Assembly: GCA_023481285.1 (NCBI GenBank)
Contig: JAMCWL010000092.1
Span: 1-43,965, forward strand
Length of the DNA stretch: 43,965 nt
Direction: 5' to 3'
Origin: Actinomycetota bacterium
GTDB lineage: Bacteria > Actinomycetota > Aquicultoria > Aquicultorales > JAMCWL01
Part shown: positions 15,577 through 23,924 of the stretch, piece by piece
How positions within the stretch are numbered: the stretch's first letter is position 1
Layout: each line of letters begins with the position of its first letter
Made by a program: the position numbers and the translations under genes
The notes under the pieces: generated by a model
What the model saw: the letters and a program-made list of their open reading frames with translations, nothing else
Database searches by the model: none
Told to the model about the DNA's origin: nothing

Positions 15577-17373
15577 TTAAGCGGTCGGCCTCTCGGTTTT
15601 AAGGATGGGCTCACCGCCGTCTGCTATATCTGCAACCGGCAACAGTACCCTGAAGGACGAACTCTCTCCAAACTTACTCTCAACCTTAACTTTACCGTTA
15701 TGGTTCTCCACTATCTTGGACACGATTGAAAGCCCCAGCCCCGATCCGCCCGTTGCACGGCTTCGCGCTTTGTCGGCGCGGAAGAAGCGTTCGAATATCC
15801 GGGGCAGGTCTTGCTTTGCAATCCCGATGCCGGTATCGGCGATCGTCACCTCGATCCAGCCTTTGGATTGTTGGACGTGGACGCTTACCTTTCCCCTGGC
15901 GGTGTACTTGATGGCGTTCTCTATGAGATTCTGGAAGAGCATGCGAAGTTGGCCGCGGTCCCCGTCGACGATGAGCAAACTCGCCGGCATCTCGACCTCC
16001 AGTTCAAGCCCCTTCTTGTTAGCCAGCGGCTCGCAGTACTGGATGACCTCTTCGATTGCTTCATTCACCGATATGTGCTCAAAGGCAGCTCGTACGTTGT
16101 CCGAATCAAGCTTGGCCATATCCATCAACTGCTCGACAAAGGAGGCCAACCTGGTGGCTTCGTCCCTGATGACCTCAGCGAAGTAGGCCGCCTCTTCCCT
16201 ATTCTCTCGAATGGCGTCGGAGAGCGTCTCCGAAAGGAGCGTCAGACCGGTAATCGGCGTCTTGAGCTCATGAGAGAAGTTGGCTATAAAATCCCTTCTC
16301 ATCCTATCCAGAGCGTGCTCCTTGGTTATGTCGTGGAGGACCATGAGGAAAGATTCGTCCTCGTCTTCCTTTATAGCGAGCACGTCGGCGCGGAGTACTT
16401 GCCGGTGGGGACCGTACGGGAAGGTGCAGTCAACAACGATATCTCTTTTCGCCGCCATGTCGATTGCTTTGGCGAGTTCGTCGGAGGCGATGATTTCGAG
16501 AAGCGGGCGTCCCACAAGCTGGTCGGCCCGAAGGGAGAGCAGTTCCAGGGCGGCCGGATTAGTGATGATGATCGAGCCCCGAGAGCTCGTCATAATGACG
16601 CCGTCCGTCATGTGGTCGATCAAGAGTTGACGCCGTCTCTGTGAATCGATGAGCGCTTTCATCCTGGCGCTGAGCTGGTCGGCCATGACGTTCAAAGACT
16701 CAGCGAGCTTGCCGACTTCATCGCGGTTCGTTAGGCTCGTTCTCGGTGAGAGATCCCCGGCGGCTATCTGCTCGGCCATCGACGTCATCTCCTCGATGGG
16801 TTTGGTTATCGACCGGACGAATAGAAGACCGAGGATGGTGGCGACGATGGCCGCAGCCACCGTGCTGAGAGCGCCGATCTCCCGGATGTGAGAGAAGGAG
16901 CTTTCCACCTGCGACAGCGGAATGGCCAGCCTCATGACGCCTTGAACTTGACTCTCCTCGTCGAGCGGGATAGCCACGAAGAGCATCTCTTTTCCGAGGA
17001 CTTGACTCCTGCGGATGGCCTTCCCCTTGCCGCTCTTGAGCGCCTCTCCAAATTCGGGTTCGCCGGCCTGGTTGGGGATGAGCGACGGCTTGATTTCCGA
17101 ATCGGCGATCACCTCCCCATCAAGAGAGATGACCGATATTCTGACCTTCAGGTTCTCGCTGACCTTCTTGATCGCCGGCCCGATATTGGTCGCATTGAGC
17201 CGCTGGTCTCGCGCCAGGAGAGCCGAGATGGACCTCGCTTCGGCGGTAAGATTCTCGCCCGCGTCGTAAACGAAGTGGCTCTCGAGTAAGCTGGTAACCA
17301 GCGCACCGAGGATTAGAAGGGAGAGCGTGATGATGAGGAGGTATATTAGGGTTAGTTTAGTTCCCAGCTTCAC
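15577..17373 (-). CDS. Membrane sensor histidine kinase (PhoR/WalK type)
   Basis: This is a 598-aa sensor kinase. In order: TM1 (about 8-28), an extracytoplasmic single-Cache-like sensor (30-165), TM2 (about 168-187), HAMP (188-240), PAS (about 245-350), a HisKA domain with phospho-acceptor His368 in NFSHELKTP, and HATPase with N box NLIENAIKYT, DTGIGI and GGSGLGLSIV. The domain order matches WalK/PhoR kinases of Gram-positive bacteria. It overlaps the response regulator gene by 17 nt and so forms one unit with it. The signal cannot be read from the sequence. larB/larE follow within 16 bp and may be co-transcribed. Confidence 0.95.
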   Translation of the reverse strand: MKLGTKLTLIYLLIITLSLLILGALVTSLLESHFVYDAGENLTAEARSISALLARDQRLNATNIGPAIKKVSENLKVRISVISLDGEVIADSEIKPSLIPNQAGEPEFGEALKSGKGKAIRRSQVLGKEMLFVAIPLDEESQVQGVMRLAIPLSQVESSFSHIREIGALSTVAAAIVATILGLLFVRSITKPIEEMTSMAEQIAAGDLSPRTSLTNRDEVGKLAESLNVMADQLSARMKALIDSQRRRQLLIDHMTDGVIMTSSRGSIIITNPAALELLSLRADQLVGRPLLEIIASDELAKAIDMAAKRDIVVDCTFPYGPHRQVLRADVLAIKEDEDESFLMVLHDITKEHALDRMRRDFIANFSHELKTPITGLTLLSETLSDAIRENREEAAYFAEVIRDEATRLASFVEQLMDMAKLDSDNVRAAFEHISVNEAIEEVIQYCEPLANKKGLELEVEMPASLLIVDGDRGQLRMLFQNLIENAIKYTARGKVSVHVQQSKGWIEVTIADTGIGIAKQDLPRIFERFFRADKARSRATGGSGLGLSIVSKIVENHNGKVKVESKFGESSSFRVLLPVADIADGGEPILKTERPTA

Positions 17374-18064
17374 CGTTCTTCTCTTCTACCAGGAAACGGT
17401 AGCCCACGCCGTGAACCGTTTTAATGTAGTTGTAATTGGAAACGCTCTCGATGCGGTCCCTGATCCTCTTGATATGGACGTCTATCGTTCTGCTTGCTGA
17501 AAAGCCGTATCCCCAAACGCGCTCCGCCAGCTCCTTGCGATTGAAGAGCGTTCCCGGGTGCGAGGCCAATAGTCGGAGCAGCTCGAACTCTTTCGGGCGG
17601 AGGCGAATCTCTATATCGCCAACCTTAACCAGATAGTTATCGGGCTCGATCGTCAGGTCGCCGATCTTGATCGTCTCTCGACTTTTCTTGACGCCCGCCG
17701 CGTGAACTCGACGGAGATTGGCCTTGATGCGGGCGATGAGCTCCGCCATGGAAAAAGGTTTGGTTATGTAGTCGTCGGCGCCAAGGTTCAGGCCCCTGAT
17801 CATGTCGCTCTCATCTTCAAGCGCCGTGACCATGAGGACGGGGACCATAGGGTCGTTGCTGCGAATCTCCTTGCAAAGCTGGAAACCGTCGATCTGCGGG
17901 AGCATGAGGTCGAGCAAGACAAGGTCCGGCTTCTCCTCCTGCATCAAGTTCAGTCCCACCAGACCATCGCCGGCCGTGAGGACCGAAAAGCCGGCTCGCT
18001 TGAGGTTGTACTCGAGCGTTTTGTTGATAACCGGGTCGTCTTCGATTACCAGTATCTGGGCCAT
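17357..18064 (-). CDS. OmpR/PhoB-family response regulator
   Basis: This is a 235-aa two-component regulator. The receiver domain has the acidic pair Glu8/Asp9/Asp10, phospho-acceptor Asp52 (LLDLMLP) and a conserved Lys in ITKPFS. The C-terminal winged helix has 'LRPKEFELLRLLASHPGTLFNRKELAERVWGY' and 'RTIDVHIKRIRDRIE', typical of PhoB/WalR proteins. The ATG at 18064 is chosen with GGTGAGG upstream; a GTG nine bases earlier is the alternative. It is co-transcribed with the kinase it overlaps. The promoter region carries repeated TTGTGAA boxes that may be its own binding sites. Confidence 0.94.
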   Translation of the reverse strand: MAQILVIEDDPVINKTLEYNLKRAGFSVLTAGDGLVGLNLMQEEKPDLVLLDLMLPQIDGFQLCKEIRSNDPMVPVLMVTALEDESDMIRGLNLGADDYITKPFSMAELIARIKANLRRVHAAGVKKSRETIKIGDLTIEPDNYLVKVGDIEIRLRPKEFELLRLLASHPGTLFNRKELAERVWGYGFSASRTIDVHIKRIRDRIESVSNYNYIKTVHGVGYRFLVEEKNGEAGN

Positions 18065-18170
18065 TTTCCTCACCCCCCTGAAGTATTTTGCCTCCCGGCA
18101 GGTTGAGCGCTGGAAGAAGCTTGTATGTCACCGAGAGACGCCGTATCTTGCAAGAACCTACCGTACAGTG

Positions 18171-18228
18171 ATTTTAACAACTGTTGGCACAGGCTGTAAA
18201 CAATTCACAAAGTATCAATAGTTCACAA
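18171..18228 (-). promoter_or_regulatory. Promoter of the two-component operon with direct repeats
   Basis: On the minus strand, TTTACA (18195-18200) and TAAAAT (18171-18176) are 18 bp apart. Two TTGTGAA copies (18204-18210 and 18222-18228, 18 bp apart) lie directly upstream, placed like Pho-box direct repeats recognised by PhoP/PhoB-type regulators. Autoregulation is inferred. Confidence 0.5.
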
Positions 18229-18289
18229 GCTTGCGCTTCTTCTCTTTATCGGCCTCAGCCTGGCTGAGGTTGAACTCCAATATCGCACT

Positions 18290-18313
18290 AAGAAACCAAG
18301 AAACCAAGAAACC
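18290..18313. repeat. Three copies of the octamer AAGAAACC
   Basis: A perfect 8-bp tandem repeat abuts the stop of the ABC permease gene. A palindrome, CCTCAGCC-T-GGCTGAGG, lies at 18253-18269. Confidence 0.8.
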
Positions 18314-18314
18314 A

Positions 18315-19079
18315 TTAATCTTGCCGGTTGAAGGCGAATACAGCCAGGCCGATCATGACGGTCGAAAAGAACGCCACCACAACGACGTTAAAGCTTATCG
18401 AGTGGAGGGGCTGCATTTCCGGGAGCATGATGCCTCGCAGCGCGTCCACGCCATAGGTGAGCGGATCGAACTTTGAGAGGAAACTCATCCAACCGGGCGC
18501 ATTCTTGAGAGAGAAGATAGCACCCGACAGGAAGAGCATCGGCATCAAGAAGAAGTTCATGATCATCTGGAAGCCCTCCATTGTTTTCATCCGCGCTGCC
18601 ACGACTATCCCCATGGAAGTAATGGAGAAAGCCACCAGGAAGAGGAGGGGCACGACCTGGGCGACGATCGCCGGCGTGAGATTTATGCCGATGGTCGGTG
18701 CCAGGAGGAGCATGATCACTCCTTGCATCATGGCGACGGTGCTTCCGCCGAGCCCCTTTCCGAGCGTAATCGTCCAGCGAGGGACGGGGGCCACCATGAC
18801 CTCCTTGAGGAAGCCGAATTCGCGGTCCCAGACTATCGAGATGGCCGCGAAAATGGCCGTCATGAGAACCGTCATACCCAGAATGCCGGGGAAGAGGAAT
18901 TGGCGGAAATCGAATCCCGGCGGAGCTCCCCGCATCGCCATCGAACTCCCGAGCCCCTTTCCCAGGACAAAAAGGTAGAGCGCCGGCATCGTAAGGGAGG
19001 TAATTATTCTTATCTTCTCTCTCAGGTAGCGCTTGACCTCACGCAGCCAGATTATCCAGACGACTCGAAGGTTTCTCAT
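18315..19079 (-). CDS. ABC-2 type permease (DrrB-like exporter)
   Basis: This 254-aa integral membrane protein has about six hydrophobic segments and the ABC-2 signature region 'LFPGILGMTVLMTAIFAAISIVWDREFGFLKEVMVAPVPRW' of daunorubicin-type exporters. It starts immediately after the ATPase stop (TAG then ATG), so expression is coupled. With its ATPase it would export a hydrophobic compound, lipid or polysaccharide; the substrate cannot be told from sequence. Confidence 0.93.
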   Translation of the reverse strand: MRNLRVVWIIWLREVKRYLREKIRIITSLTMPALYLFVLGKGLGSSMAMRGAPPGFDFRQFLFPGILGMTVLMTAIFAAISIVWDREFGFLKEVMVAPVPRWTITLGKGLGGSTVAMMQGVIMLLLAPTIGINLTPAIVAQVVPLLFLVAFSITSMGIVVAARMKTMEGFQMIMNFFLMPMLFLSGAIFSLKNAPGWMSFLSKFDPLTYGVDALRGIMLPEMQPLHSISFNVVVVAFFSTVMIGLAVFAFNRQD

Positions 19080-20066
19080 CTAATGCGGCCTCCTTGCGCC
19101 GTACATTCTTGCCTGGGCTTTCATCCTGTCAACACCGTCGGTCGACTCGGACCTGATCGCTCGTCCGGTGAGGCTCAAGAAGACGTCGTCCAGAGTCGGT
19201 TCGTGGACGGTGATGGATGTGATGTGGCCGGTGAAGTCCCTCATGAGGCGTGGAACGAACGTCTCGCCAAGGAGCACTTCAAAGCGTAGGAACGAATCCT
19301 CGGCGACGGCGTCCAGGCCAAAGCGCTCCTTAAGCTCCGTGATTGCGCTCTCGTTGTCCGTCGTCTTGATGCGAACGACGTCCCCGCCGAGTCGATCTTT
19401 TAGAGCTGCCGGTGTATCCAAAGCGATTATTTCACCGTGGTCGATGACGGCGATGCGGTCACAGTTTTCCGCCTCGTCCATGTAGTGGGTGGTCAAGAAG
19501 ACGGTGATTTGCTCCTCGACCCTAAGCTTGTGGAGATAGCTCCAGATGTGGTTTCTCGTCTGAGGGTCCAGCCCGAGCGTCGGCTCATCCAGGAAGAGGA
19601 TCTTGGGGAAGTGCATGAGCCCCCTAGCGATTTCCAGGCGGCGCTTCATTCCGCCGGAAAACGTTTTCACGAGCTCGTTTCTCCTGTCGTAAAGCTCCAC
19701 CAGCTTCAGCACCTCCTTGGCGCGCCCCGCGACGCTTGCGCGATTCATCCCGTAAATGATCCCGTGGAATTGCAGGTTTTCGAAGGCCGTCAACCGGTCG
19801 TCAAGGGAGGGGTCCTGAAAGACCAGCCCGATGCTGGCACGTACCTTGTTCTGCTGGTTGACTATCGAGTAGTTGTTGAGCGTCGCCGAGCCGGACGTGG
19901 GCTTGAGGAGCGTGCAGAGCATGGAGATGGTCGTCGACTTGCCGGCTCCGTTTGGCCCCAAGAAACCAAAGAGCTCACCCTTTTTAATGTCAAACGAGAC
20001 GCCCTTTACCGCCTGCAAGTCCCCAAAATGCCTGGTTAAAGAATCTACCGAGATTATGCTCTCCAT
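19080..20066 (-). CDS. ABC transporter ATPase (DrrA-like)
   Basis: This is a 328-aa nucleotide-binding subunit with Walker A GPNGAGKST (about 37-45), signature TFSGGMKRR, Walker B ILFLDEPT and the switch His in TTHYMDEAE. A C-terminal DrrA-type extension (about 225-328) with 'EPTLDDVFLSLTGR' is present. Its ATG overlaps the stop of the AbrB-type gene by one base (TAATG), placing regulator, ATPase and permease in one operon. Confidence 0.95.
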   Translation of the reverse strand: MESIISVDSLTRHFGDLQAVKGVSFDIKKGELFGFLGPNGAGKSTTISMLCTLLKPTSGSATLNNYSIVNQQNKVRASIGLVFQDPSLDDRLTAFENLQFHGIIYGMNRASVAGRAKEVLKLVELYDRRNELVKTFSGGMKRRLEIARGLMHFPKILFLDEPTLGLDPQTRNHIWSYLHKLRVEEQITVFLTTHYMDEAENCDRIAVIDHGEIIALDTPAALKDRLGGDVVRIKTTDNESAITELKERFGLDAVAEDSFLRFEVLLGETFVPRLMRDFTGHITSITVHEPTLDDVFLSLTGRAIRSESTDGVDRMKAQARMYGARRPH

Positions 20067-20326
20067 TAAACCTCCTTAACCCGCTCTTTATCTTCCGGCA
20101 ATTCATTCACGACCTTTTCGAACTCGGATAGGCGTTCGAAAGCCTTGGAGACGTATTCCGCCAGGTCGTTCGAATTGATCACCATTAGCGCTTTGGAATG
20201 AGCCCGGAAGACCAGGAGTTTATCTCCCGCCTTTATGTTGAGCGCTTCACGGGCGGCCGCCGGAATGACGATCTGCCCGCGCTCGCCGACGGTCACCGAT
20301 CCGAAGAACTTTTCACCCTTCAGCAT
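20066..20326 (-). CDS. AbrB/SpoVT-fold transcription regulator
   Basis: This 86-aa protein has an N-terminal swapped-hairpin AbrB domain ('FFGSVTVGERGQIVIPAAAREALNIKAGDKLLV'), the fold of AbrB, SpoVT and MazE, and a helical acidic tail. The ATG at 20326 is preferred, preceded by AAAGGGGG; the upstream in-frame extension is not like the family. It is the first gene of the ABC exporter operon and probably regulates it. No toxin partner is adjacent, so a MazE role is unlikely. Confidence 0.88.
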   Translation of the reverse strand: MLKGEKFFGSVTVGERGQIVIPAAAREALNIKAGDKLLVFRAHSKALMVINSNDLAEYVSKAFERLSEFEKVVNELPEDKERVKEV

Positions 20327-20492
20327 GGCGCCCCCTTTAGAGGAATATGAAATGCATGATAAGTATGCTAACACATGTCATGTTGAAAAATCAAGCGCAG
20401 ACCATGGGGGAGTCTTTCCGCCGATCCGGTTCGTCAGTCGGTAGTTTTTTTAGGGTAATTAATAACCTTGAATCGGCGGCAAGGGGGTTCCA

Positions 20493-20726
20493 TTGACCGA
20501 AAAAGATTTATTGGAATTCGTCCAGGAAAAGGCGATCATTAACCGGACTCTGCGCGTGGCGACGGGGCACGAAGTTTTCACGGGCACCGCCCAGGAGATC
20601 GGCTGGGGAGTTTTGATTTTGAAAATCGAAAGATTGAGGCCGGGTATTCATCCCGGTGAAGCCGCCGAACCGAGCTACGAGCAGGTTGCGATAGATATCG
20701 GACAGATCGTGAGCATCGCGTTTTAG
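20493..20726 (+). CDS. Small hypothetical protein (77 aa)
   Basis: The TTG start follows AAGGGGG by 5 bp. The sequence opens with an acidic helix (EKDLLEFVQEKAI) and then looks beta-rich ('RVATGHEVFTGTAQEIGWGVLILKIER'), somewhat like a small Sm- or SH3-like barrel. It has no signal peptide or membrane segment. I do not recognise a family. It points away from the AbrB-ABC operon, and the gap between them holds both upstream regions. Confidence 0.6.
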   Translation: MTEKDLLEFVQEKAIINRTLRVATGHEVFTGTAQEIGWGVLILKIERLRPGIHPGEAAEPSYEQVAIDIGQIVSIAF

Positions 20727-20824
20727 AGCGTTGGTATCGGTGCTTGGGTGCATGAACCCTCCTATACATGGGGCCTGGTGCTTTGCGGTCGGACTTTAGT
20801 AGGACGCATACAAGCGTCTGGTTT

Positions 20825-20890
20825 TAGCCAATAGCCAATAGCCAATAGCCAATAGCCAATAGCCAGAAGCCAATAGCCAGAAGCCAATAG
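20825..20890. repeat. Heptamer tandem repeat (TAGCCAA/TAGCCAG/AAGCCAA)
   Basis: About nine units of 7 bp, the first five perfect TAGCCAA, lie immediately upstream of the ribosome binding site of the gene at 20911. They fall in its 5' untranslated or promoter region, so copy number could affect expression. Confidence 0.9.
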
Positions 20891-20910
20891 CTTTTAAGGA
20901 GGTTTATTCG

Positions 20911-21732
20911 ATGAAGCGAGCAGCGACGATCATCCTGACGGCCGGAGCGATGGCGCTAGCGACGAACGGCGTCGCGTTGGCGGCCGTTTCCGGTCTCTGC
21001 CCGACCGCCCGAAAGGAGATCGGCGCTTCCTCAAAGCGGCAATCGTCGGTTCTCGAGAGAAGCATCTCTCCAAACTGGAGGCCTTCGAAAAAACCCAGGG
21101 ATGAAAGAGCGATTTCGGCGGTCGTAAAGGATTTCAACCGGGCCCTTCAGAATGGCGACTCGGAAAAAATCTGGAAGGACCTCATTCCCAAGAACTCTCG
21201 AGGAGCGGTCGCCGTCGCCATGGGCGGTGATCCGGATTCCGGGGACTTCTCGATCCAGATTTACCGTTCCATCAAGGGTTTTCAGGAAGGCCGTAAGGTG
21301 GCCGTTGGCGGCTTGGGTGACGGAGTGAAGAAGGACCCGGGAAGTCTGGAGATCGACCGCCTCGAGCTGGAGTCCGACGGAAACCTCGCCGTCGCCATTA
21401 TCAGGTACCGAAACGCACGCTCTCTCCCCGTAATTCTGGTGAAATCGGATAACACATGGAAGATCGACCTCGCGACCATGATGAGTGTAAATAAGCCCAA
21501 GCTTATTGAGACGGCGACCGCTCGTTCGAAAGAACTGGTCGCCGCCGATCATACGGACACGGCGAACGGCCTCTTGCGTGACGCCATGGGGCTCGAGGGG
21601 GCATTCAAGAGGACGGAGAAGAAGCCTTTGTCCTCGTTCATGGCTCCGAGCGCTCTCGGACAATTTAAACTGCAGTTGGGCCGCTTTAACGAGATGCGCG
21701 GCGTCTTCAACGAAATCTCGCCCCAGGCTTAA
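20911..21732 (+). CDS. Secreted protein of unknown function
   Basis: This 273-aa protein has a signal peptide ('MKRAATIILTAGAMALATNGVALA', cleavage near 24-25) and a strong AAGGAGG site. The mature part starts basic and Ser-rich, then holds an alpha/beta domain with 'DFNRALQNGDSEKIWKDLIPKNSR' and 'SDGNLAVAIIRYRNARSLPVILVKSDNTWKIDL', reminiscent of NTF2-like or DUF4878-type lumicin-fold domains that often act as extracytoplasmic ligand-binding modules. No catalytic motif is visible. The adjacent gene is convergent, so it stands alone behind the heptamer array. Confidence 0.75.
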   Translation: MKRAATIILTAGAMALATNGVALAAVSGLCPTARKEIGASSKRQSSVLERSISPNWRPSKKPRDERAISAVVKDFNRALQNGDSEKIWKDLIPKNSRGAVAVAMGGDPDSGDFSIQIYRSIKGFQEGRKVAVGGLGDGVKKDPGSLEIDRLELESDGNLAVAIIRYRNARSLPVILVKSDNTWKIDLATMMSVNKPKLIETATARSKELVAADHTDTANGLLRDAMGLEGAFKRTEKKPLSSFMAPSALGQFKLQLGRFNEMRGVFNEISPQA

Positions 21733-21760
21733 AGAGCAGTTGACCGGGTGGAGCGGTTGA

Positions 21761-22219
21761 CTAGGCCGAGCAGGAGCGGTCGAGGTCGGCGAGCTGCCTG
21801 ATCCGCAAGAGCTCCTCTGGCACGGAGAGGATGTCGACATCGAGTTCGTCCGGATTCGGCAGGGCGAGCTTGTCGAGCAAGTTGGCTCTCATCCGATCGG
21901 CGACGACGCTGGCGCCCTGGGACATCGTATGGGGTAGAAGGATACAGAATTGACCGTTGCCCGAGCTTCCGATCTCGTCGACGACCCTGACGTTTTCCCT
22001 GATGAAAGAGGCTATCTCTTTCAAGTTGGAGCCAACTTCTTTAACGGCTTTCTCCGATATCGTGACCAGAACTATCGAGAAGAACGCCTGGTATCTCTCA
22101 AAGCTCTGGACCTGCTTGGCTATTATTGTCTTAAAGAATCTGCTCGAGAAAAGACCGGTATTAACGTCGACATAACCTTGATCCTTACTTTCGATCAGCC
22201 TGTACTTTGTCGCTCCCAT
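21761..22219 (-). CDS. Degenerate GGDEF-domain protein
   Basis: This 152-aa protein follows the GGDEF fold ('DVNTGLFSSRFFKTIIAKQVQSFERYQAFFSIVLVTI', then 'IASFIRENVRVVDEIGSSGNGQFCILLPHT' and 'VVADRMRAN') but carries SGNGQF where the GGDEF active-site signature belongs. It should therefore lack diguanylate cyclase activity and may be a c-di-GMP or GTP sensor or a protein-binding relic. It is shorter than a standard domain plus sensor, with no transmembrane or PAS part. ATG after GAGGGGGATGCGCC. The C-terminal ~25 residues are unlike the family. Confidence 0.75.
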   Translation of the reverse strand: MGATKYRLIESKDQGYVDVNTGLFSSRFFKTIIAKQVQSFERYQAFFSIVLVTISEKAVKEVGSNLKEIASFIRENVRVVDEIGSSGNGQFCILLPHTMSQGASVVADRMRANLLDKLALPNPDELDVDILSVPEELLRIRQLADLDRSCSA

Positions 22220-22379
22220 GGCGCATCCCCCTCAAATCGCCGTCAACCGAAAGTTACCGCTTGGCCTGATCTCGAGCTCACACCTTTTGCACCATACCAA
22301 GCCGAGAACCCATCCCATGTCGATCCATGTAGCCGCATGCCAGCCATTCGACCGACACCTTACTTATATCACTATTTCA

Positions 22380-22398
22380 CTATGTTGATCAAACATAG
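22380..22398. promoter_or_regulatory. Operator-like palindrome
   Basis: CTATGTT and AACATAG flank a GATCA centre in the 360-bp gene-free stretch between the GGDEF-like gene and tRNA-Leu. The spacing suits a dimeric repressor. The rest of this stretch up to about 22470 shows nothing else. Confidence 0.35.
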
Positions 22399-22473
22399 CT
22401 GAAGGAAACGGGCGCTGGCATAAAGCCGATAAGAGGCAGTTTCTGATGATAGCCCGCAGTTCGGCTTACGAGT

Positions 22474-22530
22474 GCGGTGGGAGGCCTCTCCCCCCGTGGA
22501 GCTATACCCCCTCCGAGTTCTCGTCTGCAG
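22474..22530. repeat. tRNA-linked GC-rich hairpin element, second copy
   Basis: The stretch from about 22474 (GCGGTGGGAGGCCTCTCC and on, through CTATACCCCCTCC) closely matches hairpin H3 and its flank near tRNA-fMet (2010-2048). It is followed by a T-arm-like GAGTTCTCG in inverted orientation to the tRNA. Its place relative to the tRNA 3' end and terminator is the same in both copies. Confidence 0.6.
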
Positions 22531-22539
22531 GCCATACTT

Positions 22540-22578
22540 AAACTAACAAAGGCCCCTAAAGGGACCCTTTGTTAGTTT
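22540..22578 (-). terminator. Terminator of tRNA-Leu
   Basis: A 13-bp perfect stem (AAACTAACAAAGG and its complement) lies two bases beyond the tRNA 3' end. Confidence 0.8.
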
Positions 22579-22579
22579 G

Positions 22580-22663
22580 TGCCCGGGGCGAGACTCGAAC
22601 TCGCACGCTTTTTACAGCGGGGGATTTTAAGTCCCCGGCGTCTGCCAATTCCGCCACCCGGGC
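22580..22663 (-). tRNA. tRNA-Leu (TAA)
   Basis: This is an 84-nt class II tRNA: acceptor GCCCGGG with CCCGGGC plus A, anticodon loop CTTAAAA (anticodon TAA), a long variable arm, and T-arm GCGAG-TTCGAGT-CTCGC. CCA is not encoded. It reads UUA codons. Confidence 0.95.
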
Positions 22664-22741
22664 CGACAACGAGAACAGTTCTATCTTAAATGAAGAGGCT
22701 GGGGTAGTGAAAGCCTTTTGTCTGCGCTCGCGGGCCGGGGG

Positions 22742-23659
22742 TTAAAGCATCGAGCCGATTAAACCGTCGAGGGTGTCGCGCTCGGAGATGAGAAGCTCTT
22801 CGAAGTCGAGCGCGTCTAGAGTCTCGACAAGAATCAGAGCTCCGGCGATGATGACATCGGCCCGACCGGGTTGAAGGCCCGGAATGAGAGCCCTTTCGGC
22901 ACTATCGACGGATCTGAAAGCCTCGATCATCTTCTCGATTTCTTTACGGGTGAGGGTGGAACCGTGGACCACTTCCGGGTCATAAAGCTCAAGCTTGTGT
23001 TTGACAGCAGATAGACTAGTCGCCGTCCCGGCGACGGCCACAGCCTTGGAGACTGCCGCTTCCTTCACGAGCCGGCAAGTTTCGTCGATGGCCCGCGCAG
23101 TTACGTCTTTGACGACGATTATTTCGGCGTCGGTGGGGGGATCATGCTTGACATACGCTTCCGTCAAGCGAACCGATCCGATGTCGATTGTCTTGAAACT
23201 ATCGATCCTCGAGTTCGTTCCCCAGATAAACTCGGTCGAGCCCCCGCCGACGTCGACAACGAGAGCTTCTTCTCCAGGTTCGACCAGGTCGCTCCTGGTA
23301 ATCGCTCCCTTGAAGGCGAGCTGCGCCTCGTGCTCGCCGCTTAAGATTTCCACACCAAAGCCAACTCTCTTCTGGAAAGCGGTGACGAACTCGCCGACGT
23401 TTTCAGCGTCTCGGGCCGCGCTGGTCGCGGCGGCGCGAACTCTTGAGATTCCGAAGTCGCGCATGAGAAGGGTGTACTCTTCGACGACGTCCAGGGTTCG
23501 GTCGATTGCGGTATCCTTCAGCTTGCCCGTCTCGCCGGCTCCCTCGCCCAACCTGGTCACCGTCGCGGATCGATAAAGGTCGCGCAGGTGCGGCCCGCTC
23601 GTGTCGACAATCAAGAGGCGGGTTGAATTTGTCCCAACGTCGATCGCGGCGAGCTTCAA
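22742..23659 (-). CDS. ppx: Ppx/GppA exopolyphosphatase-family protein
   Basis: This 305-aa protein of the ASKHA fold hydrolyses polyphosphate or pppGpp. Signatures are the N-terminal phosphate loop AIDVGTNSTRLLIVD, the central VVDVGGGSTEF, and 'GTATSLSAVK' plus 'PGLQPGRADVIIAGALI' near the C-terminus. It is the short two-domain form common in Actinobacteria, without the C-terminal HD-like domain. The TTG at 23659 is chosen because AAAAGGGG lies 8 bases upstream; a TTG at 23680 is in frame too. The family often sits near ftsB and eno in Actinobacteria, which agrees with the FtsB/DivIC and S1 genes here. Confidence 0.93.
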   Translation of the reverse strand: MKLAAIDVGTNSTRLLIVDTSGPHLRDLYRSATVTRLGEGAGETGKLKDTAIDRTLDVVEEYTLLMRDFGISRVRAAATSAARDAENVGEFVTAFQKRVGFGVEILSGEHEAQLAFKGAITRSDLVEPGEEALVVDVGGGSTEFIWGTNSRIDSFKTIDIGSVRLTEAYVKHDPPTDAEIIVVKDVTARAIDETCRLVKEAAVSKAVAVAGTATSLSAVKHKLELYDPEVVHGSTLTRKEIEKMIEAFRSVDSAERALIPGLQPGRADVIIAGALILVETLDALDFEELLISERDTLDGLIGSML

Positions 23660-23851
23660 GAAACGCACCCCTTTTGACAAGCCGGCGAGGGAGTAAGCGA
23701 GACGACCCTCTCGCCGACCGGGCTCTGACCACCTGCCAGGTGGTAAGCGAGCTCAGCGTGGAGACATTTGACCAAATTTATCAGGGTCTCCGCAGTCGGG
23801 GCGTAAACGCCGATCCGCGCGTCAGCCCACTTATATACATTCACCAAATAA

Positions 23852-23879
23852 AAAGTATCCCCGAAGTCGAGGATACTTT
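23852..23879 (-). terminator. Terminator after the S1-domain gene
   Basis: A 9-bp perfect stem (AAAGTATCC with GGATACTTT, 10-nt loop) is followed on the minus strand by TTTTATTT. It separates the S1 gene from ppx, so ppx should have its own promoter. Confidence 0.75.
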
Positions 23880-23924
23880 GTTGGTTTATCAAAAATAGTT
23901 TGCAGGGGCCTCTATTAGAGGTGG

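Noticed and set aside
20825-20890. CRISPR array
   Set aside because: The period is 7 bp with no spacers; it is a simple tandem repeat.
23656-23892. A 78-aa minus-strand frame between the S1 gene and ppx
   Set aside because: It starts inside the S1 transcript terminator, has no ribosome binding site and no recognisable family.
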